Shown piece by piece: positions 7,203-16,454 of a stretch of DNA of 64,000 nt. This DNA comes from Bulleidia sp964385925 (lineage in GTDB: Bacteria; Bacillota_I; Bacilli_A; Erysipelotrichales; Erysipelotrichaceae): the NCBI GenBank assembly GCA_964385925.1, contig CAYLQV010000009.1, forward strand, positions 1 through 64,000, read 5' to 3'. The notes beneath the pieces were generated by a model. The model searched no databases. It saw nothing but the letters and a program-made list of their open reading frames with translations, and was not told the origin of the DNA. The translations under genes and the position numbers were made by a program. The first letter of the stretch is position 1. Each line of letters starts with the position of its first letter.

Positions 7203-9182
7203 TTATATCTTTTTATAGACTGGAATGGAATCAATTGGTGCTGAAGCAGCAATCATTTGACCGCCTTCATAGACCTGACCATCTCTGGTATCCTGCCACC
7301 TGCCCTGCGGCAGATAAACAGATCTTTCAAATGTATTCAGAGCCAGGATTGGCGCAACAAGATATTCCGGTCCAAACATATACTGGTCATACAGATTCCA
7401 GCATTTTTCATCATCAGGATATTCATAGAACATTGCCCGAAGAAGCGGTGATCCGTTTTGATGTGCCTCTTCATAAAGCTGCTGAATATACGGCTTCATT
7501 GCCAGGCGGATGTCCAGGTATTTCTTCATGATTCTGAAATTGTCCTCGCCATAGGACCACAGTTCATTTTCATGTCCTGTATGCAGGTATCCTCCGCCGA
7601 AATCACGTTCATCCAGCGGTGGGATATTCAGCGGTCCTCTTTCACCATGCATGCGCAGAACTGCTGTATATACCGCAAACTCGAACCAGCGGATCAAGAG
7701 CTGCTGGAAATCAGGATCACTGCAGTCTTTGGTCATAAAGCCGCCGATATCCGTCGTCCACCACGCAATGCCTGCCAAGCCCATATTAATGCCTGCTGAC
7801 AATTGATCACGCAGGGACGCAAAAGTGCTTGGTATATCACCGGACCAGATGACATTGCCATATTTCTGACTGCCTGCCCATCCTGAGCGGAGCAGATTGA
7901 CCGGTTTTTTCCCAAGTTCAGTCTGATGATCATAGAAAGTACGGCTGAACCACTGCGGGTAGATATTGCTGCATTCCAATGCAGGTCCAAGGTAATACCG
8001 GTAATGATCAAAATCGTATTTCACGTAATCAGGTTCGCTGTTATCCAGCCAGAAGCCGTCAATGCCCAGATCATAATAATTCTTCCGGCATACGTTCCAC
8101 ACATAGTCCCTGGCTTCCGGATTGGTCGCATCATATTCAACACAGTCGCCTTGATAATCATAGGTCTGCGCGGAACCTCTTTCCGTCCTGATCAGCATGC
8201 CGTTCTCACTCATATAACTGAAGTTCTCGCTCTTTTTGTCGACAGAAGGCCAGACAGAGACTACGACCTTGATGCCCATGGCATGAAGTTCATCGATCAT
8301 CTGTTTAGGATCCGGCCAGTACTTTGGATCAAACTTCCAGTCCCCTTGATAGGTCCAGTGGAAGAAGTCAATCACGATTACATCAATCGGCACATTGTGC
8401 TGTGCGCACGCTCTGGCAACTGAAAGAACTTCCTCCTGTGTCCGATAGCGCAGCTTGCACTGCCATAAGCCAAGCAGATCATCCGGCATCATTGGGGAAC
8501 GCCCAGTTACTTCTGTATATTTATACAGGATCTCCTTTGGTGAAGCACCGACGGTGATCCAATAGTCTAATTCTTTGGCCGCAAAAGCATGCCATTCCGT
8601 GATGTTCTTGCCAAACGATACTCTGCCAACAGCAGGATTATTCCACAGAAAACCGTAGTTCAGACTGGATAAGGCAAAAGGTACGCTCACTTGAGAGTTC
8701 CGCTGCTCCATGTCTAAAATGCATCCTTTCAGATCTGTATTTTCCTGCTGATACTGTCCGCAGCCAAAGATCTTCTCGTCTGGATTGCTTTCAAACTTCT
8801 GGATGATCTGATAGTCACCGCTGACATAAGGCTTGTATTCACGGTTGAGTGCACGCAGGCATCTGCTTTCTTCTGAAATGGTGCCGTCATAATTCCGATA
8901 ATATTCACGCAGGATCATCTGATCATCGCGATAAAACGTGATGATGCCTGCTTCATTGACTTCAGCTCTGAGATGCCCATTTCTGATGCATGCATGTTCA
9001 GCATCAATCTGAACAGCTGGGCGGATATGACTGATCTTTTCCGTAAGTGCCCAGTAATGATCAGTAAAGGCTGGATACATGCTGGCACGCACTCTCAATG
9101 CATCACTGCCCCATGCTTCAATCCTCAACGTTTCTCCCTGGTGCTTCACTTCAAGACCAGTTTTAATTTCGCGGCACTTCAT
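7203..9182 (-). CDS. Glycoside hydrolase family 31 (alpha-glucosidase/alpha-xylosidase type)
   Basis: A 659-residue cytosolic enzyme with no signal peptide. An N-terminal beta-sandwich (about 1-220) precedes a (beta/alpha)8 barrel. The GH31 nucleophile motif DGFWLDNSEPD is present, and the acid/base aspartate sits in VIWSGDIPSTF, followed by GIAWWTTDIGGF and HGERGP. The pattern FHWTYQGDWKFDPKYWPDP suits the alpha-glucosidase/alpha-xylosidase side of the family; the exact specificity is not decidable here. It lies 29 bases after a histidine kinase gene and 42 before the EEP hydrolase, suggesting co-transcription. Confidence 0.92.
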   Translation of the reverse strand: MKCREIKTGLEVKHQGETLRIEAWGSDALRVRASMYPAFTDHYWALTEKISHIRPAVQIDAEHACIRNGHLRAEVNEAGIITFYRDDQMILREYYRNYDGTISEESRCLRALNREYKPYVSGDYQIIQKFESNPDEKIFGCGQYQQENTDLKGCILDMEQRNSQVSVPFALSSLNYGFLWNNPAVGRVSFGKNITEWHAFAAKELDYWITVGASPKEILYKYTEVTGRSPMMPDDLLGLWQCKLRYRTQEEVLSVARACAQHNVPIDVIVIDFFHWTYQGDWKFDPKYWPDPKQMIDELHAMGIKVVVSVWPSVDKKSENFSYMSENGMLIRTERGSAQTYDYQGDCVEYDATNPEARDYVWNVCRKNYYDLGIDGFWLDNSEPDYVKYDFDHYRYYLGPALECSNIYPQWFSRTFYDHQTELGKKPVNLLRSGWAGSQKYGNVIWSGDIPSTFASLRDQLSAGINMGLAGIAWWTTDIGGFMTKDCSDPDFQQLLIRWFEFAVYTAVLRMHGERGPLNIPPLDERDFGGGYLHTGHENELWSYGEDNFRIMKKYLDIRLAMKPYIQQLYEEAHQNGSPLLRAMFYEYPDDEKCWNLYDQYMFGPEYLVAPILALNTFERSVYLPQGRWQDTRDGQVYEGGQMIAASAPIDSIPVYKKI

Positions 9183-9211
9183 AACTGCCCCTTTCCAATC
9201 TGTCCGACTGC

Positions 9212-11056
9212 TCAGACCAGATCAGCTAATGTCTGATACATCAGCTTTGTATCAATCGGCTTTGCAAGATGCGCATCCATTCCTGCTTCCAAACAAGCCC
9301 TGACATCTTCTTCATAATCATTTGCCGTCATGGCAATGATTGGGACATGCCTGCTGACATTGTCCAGCTTTCGAATCTGACGGCACGCTTCCAGCCCGTC
9401 CATTACCGGCATTCTGATATCCATAACTACAGCAGCATATCGATTATCTGCCTGACGGTAAAGGTCAACTCCCTGCGCACCGTCACAAGCAATATCAACA
9501 ATACATCCTGCTTTTTCCAACAGCCTCTTTGCAATCTCTGCATTCAAGACATTGTCTTCACACAGCAGGATCTTCTTATCTTTCAACTTATCGTGAGGTA
9601 CATTCCACGGTACATCTGCATGTACTTGCTGCTTATCTTCCTCACTTCTGCATTCTAGATCTAAATAGACGCGGAATGTAGTACCTTTTCCTAATTTACT
9701 TTCAACTTCAATGCGGCCGCCCATTCTTTCCACAATAGATTTGGTGATAGATAAGCCAAGACCAGATCCTGCATACTGACCGGAGAACTCATTGCTTTCC
9801 TGAGCAAACGGTGTATACAGCTGTTCCTGAATGAATTTCTCGCTGATGCCGATACCTGTATCCTGAATGGTAAAGCAGTTGTGGGATATATTTCCTTCTT
9901 TCCCTGTCTGATCAATGATCATATCTACACTGCCGCCGGCAGGTGTGAACTTCACAGCATTAGACAGCAGATTGATCAGCACCTGCTTGATCCGCATTGG
10001 ATCGACAAAGATGTATTCACTTTGATCGGTATTGATCATTTCGACACTGAAGCCGACATCCTTCTGAGAAGCCGTCTCCTTGATCATCGAAATGACACTG
10101 TCCAGGATCAGCCGCCAGCTGACGACCTTCGGATCCAGATGATAGCTGCCGCCTTCAATCCGCTGATAATCCAGCGTGTCATTGATCAGACCGAGCATAT
10201 ACTTACCGGCTCCCTGGATCTTTTGAATATTATCTTTCAGTACAGCTGGATCAGTTTCATCCAAAGAGAGCTGAGTCAGACCGAGAATTCCATTCATCGG
10301 CGTACGCATATCATGAGATACTCTGGCAAAGAACTGTGATTTCATCGCAGTTGCCTGTGCCAGAGACTGATTCTGCTTTTCCAGCTTTTCATACAGCTGG
10401 TTGCGCCGTTCCTGCTCAATGGTCAGATCACAAGTCAAATAGACGATGGCATATGCCGCACAGATAATCAGAAGACCTGTATAGTACTGAATCCAAAAAG
10501 CGATGATAGCTGCTGCATAGAAGCTAGTCAGCAGGCAGATGTTCGACTTTGGCTGGATCTTTTTATGATTCACAAGGACAACAACGATACCTGCCAGTGG
10601 ATACAGTAAAGAAAAGCAGACGCATATAATCAAAAACAGCGGCCCTCTCGCATATACCATATCCGATGATAAAGAAAAAATGTTGTTCGTAACTGGATTT
10701 GAAATAGTGATACCTAAATAAACAGCATATGGCACCACGGCTGCAAGGATCTCACGATGGAACTTTGCCTGATCATCACTGCTGATAATGGAAAAGGCAT
10801 AGCACATCCACATGACTGCCAATGCAGGCAGAAGACAGAAGTATGCCGTTAATGAGATCTGATAGAACCACCAGCCTCCCCATCCATTCATCGCCTCTGA
10901 AGAGACAATGTCACTGATGACAGATAAAATACTGACCCACAGAATTGCATTGTATATGCGGTCCTGCTGGGTATGTTCCGTTCTTAGTTTATGATTTCTC
11001 ACCAGCAAGACAATAAAGACAGCCAGTGCAAATACATCCGTTTCAACATGCCACAT
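9212..11056 (-). CDS. Membrane hybrid sensor histidine kinase with C-terminal receiver domain
   Basis: A 614-residue protein. Six to seven hydrophobic segments fill residues 8-215, a 7TM-type sensor. They are followed by a HisKA domain with the phospho-acceptor in FFARVSHDMRTPMNG (about residue 250), an HATPase_c domain (LINLLSNAVKFTP, DTGIGI, GSGLGLSITK), and a C-terminal receiver (KILLCEDN, VVMDIRMPVMDG, AMTAND, lysine in AKPI). The receiver-bearing kinase needs an Hpt step, and a separate Hpt protein is encoded two genes upstream. The signal sensed is unknown; the next gene, GH31, hints at carbohydrate-related control. Confidence 0.93.
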   Translation of the reverse strand: MWHVETDVFALAVFIVLLVRNHKLRTEHTQQDRIYNAILWVSILSVISDIVSSEAMNGWGGWWFYQISLTAYFCLLPALAVMWMCYAFSIISSDDQAKFHREILAAVVPYAVYLGITISNPVTNNIFSLSSDMVYARGPLFLIICVCFSLLYPLAGIVVVLVNHKKIQPKSNICLLTSFYAAAIIAFWIQYYTGLLIICAAYAIVYLTCDLTIEQERRNQLYEKLEKQNQSLAQATAMKSQFFARVSHDMRTPMNGILGLTQLSLDETDPAVLKDNIQKIQGAGKYMLGLINDTLDYQRIEGGSYHLDPKVVSWRLILDSVISMIKETASQKDVGFSVEMINTDQSEYIFVDPMRIKQVLINLLSNAVKFTPAGGSVDMIIDQTGKEGNISHNCFTIQDTGIGISEKFIQEQLYTPFAQESNEFSGQYAGSGLGLSITKSIVERMGGRIEVESKLGKGTTFRVYLDLECRSEEDKQQVHADVPWNVPHDKLKDKKILLCEDNVLNAEIAKRLLEKAGCIVDIACDGAQGVDLYRQADNRYAAVVMDIRMPVMDGLEACRQIRKLDNVSRHVPIIAMTANDYEEDVRACLEAGMDAHLAKPIDTKLMYQTLADLV

Positions 11057-11105
11057 GAAAAACAGCCCCCAATCTAATCTTTCGTCAGCAATTTCTTAAT
11101 CCTGC

Positions 11106-12203
11106 TCAGTCGTCTGCGTACTGATCATGAATGCGTTTGAATTCAGGCATGCATAAAGTCAGACATTTGAGCATCTGCGGTGAGAAGGCACCGCACTGTC
11201 CCTCCTGGATCATGTTGTACGCTTCCTCCGCAGTATATGGCGGCTTATAGCAGCGTACGCTGGTCAAGGCATCAAAACAGTCCGCAATCGAAACAATCTG
11301 CGCTGAAATCGGAATTTCATCACCCTTCAGGCCTTTTGGATATCCTCTGCCATCCCACTTTTCATGGTGATACATGCAGATGTCCGTGCTGACCTGATGA
11401 ATTTCTTCATCCTGGATCCATTCCAGTTCATCAATGATTGCAGCACCCTTGATCGTATGTGTCTTCATGACCTCAAATTCTTCCGGTGTCAGTTTTCCCG
11501 GTTTTAAAAGAACACTGTCTGGGATCCCAATTTTACCGACATCATGAAGTGCTGAAGCTGAAGCTATCATTTCTACTTTTGCATTTGTCAGATGATACTC
11601 CGGATTATTTGCCATCACAGTATTTGCCAAGACAAGAGAGTACTTTCTGATCCGTTTAACGTGAAGGCCAGACTCAAGATTGCGGAATTCAACCACTGAG
11701 CTCATCACATCAATAATATTGCTGTTCATTTTGCGCAGCTGCTTTTCCTGTGTCTTCAGCTGCACAATCTGCTTCTGAAGAAGCTCTGTCTGTTTTCCGA
11801 CGACCTCCTTCAGATGATTCTTGTTTTCATAGAGTTCGACTGCTCTCTTCAAACGTGCTTTGACAATCAGTCCGTCAAATGGTTTATGAATGAAATCGAA
11901 AGCACCTTTTTGATGCCCATCGCGTTCAAATTCAACAGAACGGTCAGCTGAGATCAGAAGGACTGGGATGCGGTCCAACAGCTTTTCTTCTGCCATATTC
12001 TCCAATACCGCAAAGCCATCCATATTCGGCATGATAACATCCAGCAGCACAGCTGAAATACTGTCACTGTTCTGATGGACCAGCTCCATGGTCTCCAATC
12101 CGTCCGCAGCTTCCAGCAGATTATATTCATCTTTTAATATTTCCCGCAGAATGACACGGTTTACTTCCACATCATCTGTAATCAGTACTGTCTTCTTTCC
12201 CAT
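11106..12203 (-). CDS. Response regulator with HD-GYP phosphodiesterase output domain
   Basis: A 365-residue cytosolic protein. The N-terminal receiver has ITDDVEVNR, the phosphorylated Asp in AVLLDVIMPNMDG, and KPF near residue 105. A coiled-coil linker (about 125-165) leads to an HD-GYP domain with SALHDVGKIGIPD and HHEKWDGRGYPKGLKGDEIP. Such enzymes hydrolyse cyclic di-GMP or related cyclic dinucleotides. It sits between the Hpt gene and the hybrid kinase, the expected terminal target of their phosphorelay. Confidence 0.94.
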   Translation of the reverse strand: MGKKTVLITDDVEVNRVILREILKDEYNLLEAADGLETMELVHQNSDSISAVLLDVIMPNMDGFAVLENMAEEKLLDRIPVLLISADRSVEFERDGHQKGAFDFIHKPFDGLIVKARLKRAVELYENKNHLKEVVGKQTELLQKQIVQLKTQEKQLRKMNSNIIDVMSSVVEFRNLESGLHVKRIRKYSLVLANTVMANNPEYHLTNAKVEMIASASALHDVGKIGIPDSVLLKPGKLTPEEFEVMKTHTIKGAAIIDELEWIQDEEIHQVSTDICMYHHEKWDGRGYPKGLKGDEIPISAQIVSIADCFDALTSVRCYKPPYTAEEAYNMIQEGQCGAFSPQMLKCLTLCMPEFKRIHDQYADD

Positions 12204-12231
12204 GAAGTTCCTCCCCGATATTGAAGAATCC

Positions 12232-12597
12232 CTATCTGTCCAGCGTCTGCCTGATATTCTGCAGACCGCTGATCATTTTTTTATATGACTGAAACACCTG
12301 CGGATAGTATTCAACTGCTTCCTGAATATCAGAGCCGCCTCGCAGCATTTCAACAAATAAGACTAGTTTATCATAAAGTTCATTCATGCTCAGATTGCCG
12401 GTAATGCCCTTCATTGTATGTGCTGCCGTAAATGCAGTGCCGAAATCCTGATCCTTCATTGCCTGATCAAGTTCGTCAAACAGATGATCATCAATGAACT
12501 GAAGAAGAAATTTCTGATAGATCTCTGCATTGCCGGAAAATCTTTTTAAACCTTCATCATAATTGATTCCAATTCTGGCCAGTTCATCCTTGTTCAT
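12232..12597 (-). CDS. Stand-alone Hpt (histidine phosphotransfer) protein
   Basis: A 121-residue all-helical protein. The Hpt motif AAHTMKGITGNLSM near residue 60 contains the phospho-accepting histidine. It would pass phosphate between the receiver of the hybrid kinase and the receiver of the HD-GYP regulator, both encoded directly downstream (28- and 49-base gaps). First gene of the probable operon that also includes GH31 and the EEP hydrolase. Confidence 0.88.
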   Translation of the reverse strand: MNKDELARIGINYDEGLKRFSGNAEIYQKFLLQFIDDHLFDELDQAMKDQDFGTAFTAAHTMKGITGNLSMNELYDKLVLFVEMLRGGSDIQEAVEYYPQVFQSYKKMISGLQNIRQTLDR

Positions 12598-12728
12598 ATG
12601 TTCTTTCCCTAACGATGTGTAATTTGCGCGCGATGTTCATTTTAATGCACACCAACTGGTTTTCGTTCTTTTTTGATTATACCACGCACATTGTTCTTTT
12701 GGCGATTCTCTAAAGCAATATTTCCCTA

Positions 12729-12762
12729 CAAAAAATGCATGGCATTGTCTACCATGCATGAA
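12729..12762 (-). terminator. Rho-independent terminator of the GH1/flavin-protein operon
   Basis: The minus strand has ATGCATGG and CCATGCAT arms separated by nine bases and followed by TTTTTT, about 15 bases after the stop at 12778. Confidence 0.8.
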
Positions 12763-12777
12763 ACTTTATTATTGGTA

Positions 12778-13254
12778 TTACTTTTCGTGAACAAGCTTTC
12801 CGGTCATGGATTCCGGCGTTAAGACCAGCATATACAGCCGGCTGAGCTGTCTGTCATAGTCCAGTTCTGCTTCTTCTTCAGCCGGCATATACTTCTTTGC
12901 GACAGACTGCAGTTTCTTCTTTGCCTCAGCAGGATCTTCAACGATTCGGATGCGTCCGAAGACAATGACGCTGGTGATATACAGTGCCCAGTCTCCTTCT
13001 TCCTTCCTGCCATTGTCATAGACGCAGAAAGACACTTTGTCAGACTTCCTGACGGCATCCAGCTTATGCCCTTCCTTGGCACAGTGAAAACAGAGCTCAC
13101 CTGTATCCGGATCATAAACATAGTCAATAGGGAAAGCGTATGGATAGCCGTCATCACCATTGACGGCCAGTATTCCTCTCATCCCATCTGCCAGGATCTT
13201 GCGGCATGTTTCATCGCTGACCTGCTGCTTGATCCTCCTCATTTTTCTGAACAT
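12778..13254 (-). CDS. Pyridoxamine 5'-phosphate oxidase-family flavin protein
   Basis: A 159-residue protein of the split-barrel FMN-binding family (NimA/PNPOx-like). Family features are MFRKMRRIKQQVSDE at the N-terminus, GILAVNGDDGYPYAFPIDYVY (in part), LCFHCAKEGHKLDAVRK and VIVFGRIRIVED. Members reduce or bind small redox substrates; some confer nitroimidazole resistance, which is not shown here. The start MFRKMRR is chosen because GAGGAG lies four bases upstream and it avoids overlap with the upstream GH1 gene, which ends only seven bases before it. Confidence 0.8.
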   Translation of the reverse strand: MFRKMRRIKQQVSDETCRKILADGMRGILAVNGDDGYPYAFPIDYVYDPDTGELCFHCAKEGHKLDAVRKSDKVSFCVYDNGRKEEGDWALYITSVIVFGRIRIVEDPAEAKKKLQSVAKKYMPAEEEAELDYDRQLSRLYMLVLTPESMTGKLVHEK

Positions 13255-13261
13255 TTTCTCC

Positions 13262-14731
13262 TCATTCATCCAGACTGCGTCCGTTGGTCGCAATCACCTT
13301 CTGCATCCATGCAAAAGAGTCTTTTTTGGACCTTGCCAAAGACCCATTTCCCTTATCATCCATATCGACGTAGACAAAGCCGTATCTCTTTTTCATTTCT
13401 CCTGTGCCTAAAGACACCAGGTCGATTGGTCCCCACATTGTATAGCCGAAGCATGGTACATGGTCAATATTGATGGCATCGCGGATCTGCTTGAAATGGT
13501 CCTTCAGATACTGGATGCGGTAGGTATCATGTACAGATCCGTCAGCTTCCTTCTGATCCACTTCACCCATGCCGTTTTCTATCACAAAGAGCGGTTTCTG
13601 GTAGCGGTCATAAAGTTCATTCAGACAATAGCGCAGACCCAGCGGGTCAACGCTCCATCCCCATTTTGTTTTTTCCAGATACGGATTCGAGTCACCGCCC
13701 ATGACGCCGATTGGATCCATGGTCGTAAATGGACGCTGTGCAGAGACAACTGTACTGCGGTAATAGCTGAAGGACACAAAATCCAATGGGAACGCTGCCA
13801 GCAGTTCCACATCTCCCGGCGCCATTTGAATTGTCACCTTCTTGCGTTCAAAGATCTCATGGGCATAGTTAGGATACTTGCCTCTTGCCATGACATCCGC
13901 AAAAAAGAGGGATTCCCGCCGGTGCTCATAGGCCGCAAAGACATCTTCTGGATGACAGGTCTCAGGATGCATTTCACTCAAGGCATACATTGCCCCGAAG
14001 ACCGCATCCGGCATCATCTGATGACCGATGCCGATGACCTTCGAAGAAGCTACGAACATATGATGCTGCGCCTGATAATACGTCTGACAGTCCATGTGGT
14101 GCACACCGATCTTTGCATACCCGTGAATGGCATTCAGCTCATTGAAGGTCAGCCAGTACTTGACCTCTGGATAATTTTCAAACAATGTGCGGGCATATTT
14201 AACATACATATCGATGACATGGCGGCTGGACCATCCGTCATACTTACGTGCTAAAAGATCCGGCATCTCATCGTGGCAGATGGTGATCAGCGGTTCAATA
14301 TGATATTTATGGCATTCATCAATGACCTGACGGTAGAACTTCAAGCCTTCCTTGTTCGGTTCGTCATCGTCACCATGTGGATAGATCCTCGACCAGCAGA
14401 TTGAGAAGCGGAACACATTAAAGCCGAGTTCTGCCATGAAAGCAATATCTTCCTGATAGTGATGATAGAAGTCTACTGCCTGATGACTAGGATAATATTG
14501 GTCATCATACATTTCTGCTTCTGCCCCATCCGGAAATGATTCCAGTGAATTGACAGTTCCGCGTGTTCCATCCGCAAGCTTTAATGTAATCTGTCGTTTT
14601 TTTGATACACTGCCGTCAGTGACAAAATCCTGTGAACTGATTCCCCTGCCGCCTTCACCAAAGCCGCCTTCATATTGGAAATCTGCGGTGGCACCGCCCC
14701 ATAAGAAACCCTTTGGAAATGTATGCTTCAT
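13262..14731 (-). CDS. Glycoside hydrolase family 1, probable 6-phospho-beta-glucosidase
   Basis: A 489-residue cytosolic enzyme of the size typical for bacterial GH1. It has the N-terminal FPKGFLWGGATADFQYEG motif, the acid/base in YWLTFNELNA and the nucleophile in FVIENGMGEVDQ. The family resemblance (SICWSRIYPHG, LVSLGTGEMKKRYGFVYVD) favours BglA-type 6-phospho-beta-glucosidases that act on sugars phosphorylated on import, but no PTS gene is adjacent. First gene of a two-gene unit with the flavin protein. Confidence 0.92.
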   Translation of the reverse strand: MKHTFPKGFLWGGATADFQYEGGFGEGGRGISSQDFVTDGSVSKKRQITLKLADGTRGTVNSLESFPDGAEAEMYDDQYYPSHQAVDFYHHYQEDIAFMAELGFNVFRFSICWSRIYPHGDDDEPNKEGLKFYRQVIDECHKYHIEPLITICHDEMPDLLARKYDGWSSRHVIDMYVKYARTLFENYPEVKYWLTFNELNAIHGYAKIGVHHMDCQTYYQAQHHMFVASSKVIGIGHQMMPDAVFGAMYALSEMHPETCHPEDVFAAYEHRRESLFFADVMARGKYPNYAHEIFERKKVTIQMAPGDVELLAAFPLDFVSFSYYRSTVVSAQRPFTTMDPIGVMGGDSNPYLEKTKWGWSVDPLGLRYCLNELYDRYQKPLFVIENGMGEVDQKEADGSVHDTYRIQYLKDHFKQIRDAINIDHVPCFGYTMWGPIDLVSLGTGEMKKRYGFVYVDMDDKGNGSLARSKKDSFAWMQKVIATNGRSLDE

Positions 14732-14940
14732 AAATGCATCCTCTCTTCTTATGTATCAATCAGCTTCAGAAAACATACATTTCAGCACCGCTGGATCTGT
14801 ATATCTTCCTGCCTGCATCTTTAGAATATCATTCTTTTTCACGCAGAAGAACCAGAACCATGAATATTCCTGACATGCATTCAAGAAATTTGTATTTTTC
14901 TGATTTGTCAATCAGCAAGTATGCTACGATGGAAAGTACC

Positions 14941-16410
14941 ATGAAAGAACGTGTCAAAAAGCAGCAGGATTGCAAGACAAGCGTACTGCTTATTTCAGTT
15001 ATTGTACTGCTTTCTTTAACGTGTATATTTTTTATCTGCTTTCTGCTGAATCGTCAGACTGTTGTCATTGATCTGAACGGCGATGAGACAGAGGATATTG
15101 AATACGGTCAGACATATCAGGAAAAAGGTGCGGTGGCACATGTCAAGAATTCCACATTATTCTTTCTTCATCCTGCTGTAGATGTATCAGTTTCCAGCAA
15201 TATCAATGATAAGAAGCTGGGCACATATACTGTCACCTATACTGCTGTGTATCAGAATATTGAAGAAACAAAAGACCGCACAGTCATTATTCATGACACG
15301 ACGCCGCCGGTGATCACACTGGTCACAAATGCCGATTCCTATACGCCCTACAATCATCCGTACACTGAAGAAGGATATCAGGCAGTTGATGCATGTGACG
15401 GTGACCTGACCGCCAAAGTCAAAAGCGAAGAAAAAGACGGGACCGTCAATTACACAGTCACGGACAGCAGCGGCAACACAGCCACTGCTTCAAGAAAAAT
15501 CAAATACGATGACCGTGTCGGTCCTGCCATCAATCTGGGCGGCGGTGATGTTACCGTATATGTCGGCGACAGCTATGCAGATTCCTACAGTGCCGTTGAT
15601 GACTGCGATGGCGATGTCACCGCAAAAATCGCTGTATCGGGAACCGTGGATACCAACACTGTCGGCATCTACACAATTACTTATACTGTATCAGATTCTC
15701 ATGGCAATCAATCGACTGCCCAGCGTACAGTGACCGTTAAAGTCAGACCAGTCAATGTCATTACTAATGAGAACAGCAAAACAATCTATCTGACGTATGA
15801 CGACGGACCTGGACCATATACTGCTCAGCTGCTGGATATTCTGGACAAATATCAAGTCAAGGCAACCTTCTTCACTACATCCTCAAGACCAGCCTATGCC
15901 GATATGATCGGCCAGGAGGCAGCCCACGGCCATACTGTTGCAGTTCATACGTATACCCATAACTATGCAAGTGTTTATGCCAGCACAGATGCATACTGGG
16001 CAGACTTCAATGCACAGAATGCAGTCGTGGCACAGAAGACCGGAAGCTACAGTACGATGTTCCGTTTCCCAGGCGGCAGTTCCAATACAGTCAGCCGCAA
16101 CTACTGCAGTGGGATCATGACAGCCCTCACCTCCCAGGCAGGTTCGATGGGATATACCTACTTTGACTGGAATGTTTCCAGCGGAGATGCCGGCGAAACA
16201 ACAAACACCAATGATGTATATCAGAATGTAATCAGCCAGGTCTCAGCCAATACCAGAGCCGGCCTGCCGTCAGTTGTCCTCCAGCATGACATCAAAGGAT
16301 TCTCTGTAAATGCTGTTGAATCGATCATCATCTGGGGACTGGAGAACGGCTATTCCTTCCAGGCACTTTCTCCTGGCAGTTATCATGCCCATCAGCGCAT
16401 AGCAAATTAA
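14941..16410 (+). CDS. Membrane-anchored polysaccharide deacetylase with Ig-like repeats
   Basis: About 489 residues. A basic N-terminus and one transmembrane helix (SVLLISVIVLLSLTCIFFIC) anchor an extracellular part. Two or three DUF5011-type Ig-like repeats follow, each with an AVDACDGDLTAKV-like motif (DACDGDLTAK, DDCDGDVTAK) and TYTVSDSHGN ending. The C-terminal NodB domain has the Asp pair in IYLTYDDGPGPYT and the metal-binding histidines in HTYTHNY, plus FRFPGGSS and LQHD. It probably deacetylates peptidoglycan or another wall glycan. The start at MKERVKK has GGAAAG upstream; an in-frame ATG at 14929 is possible, while the longest reading (14734) is improbable. Confidence 0.88.
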   Translation: MKERVKKQQDCKTSVLLISVIVLLSLTCIFFICFLLNRQTVVIDLNGDETEDIEYGQTYQEKGAVAHVKNSTLFFLHPAVDVSVSSNINDKKLGTYTVTYTAVYQNIEETKDRTVIIHDTTPPVITLVTNADSYTPYNHPYTEEGYQAVDACDGDLTAKVKSEEKDGTVNYTVTDSSGNTATASRKIKYDDRVGPAINLGGGDVTVYVGDSYADSYSAVDDCDGDVTAKIAVSGTVDTNTVGIYTITYTVSDSHGNQSTAQRTVTVKVRPVNVITNENSKTIYLTYDDGPGPYTAQLLDILDKYQVKATFFTTSSRPAYADMIGQEAAHGHTVAVHTYTHNYASVYASTDAYWADFNAQNAVVAQKTGSYSTMFRFPGGSSNTVSRNYCSGIMTALTSQAGSMGYTYFDWNVSSGDAGETTNTNDVYQNVISQVSANTRAGLPSVVLQHDIKGFSVNAVESIIIWGLENGYSFQALSPGSYHAHQRIAN

Positions 16411-16452
16411 AAGCCCGCATCATGATTCATTCATGACACGGGCATTTTTATT
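16409..16452. terminator. Bidirectional terminator between the deacetylase and the Har-like reductase
   Basis: An inverted repeat with GCCCG and CGGGC at its base and TCATGA on both sides of the loop is flanked by A and T runs on opposite sides, serving the two convergent genes. Confidence 0.75.
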
Positions 16453-16454
16453 GT

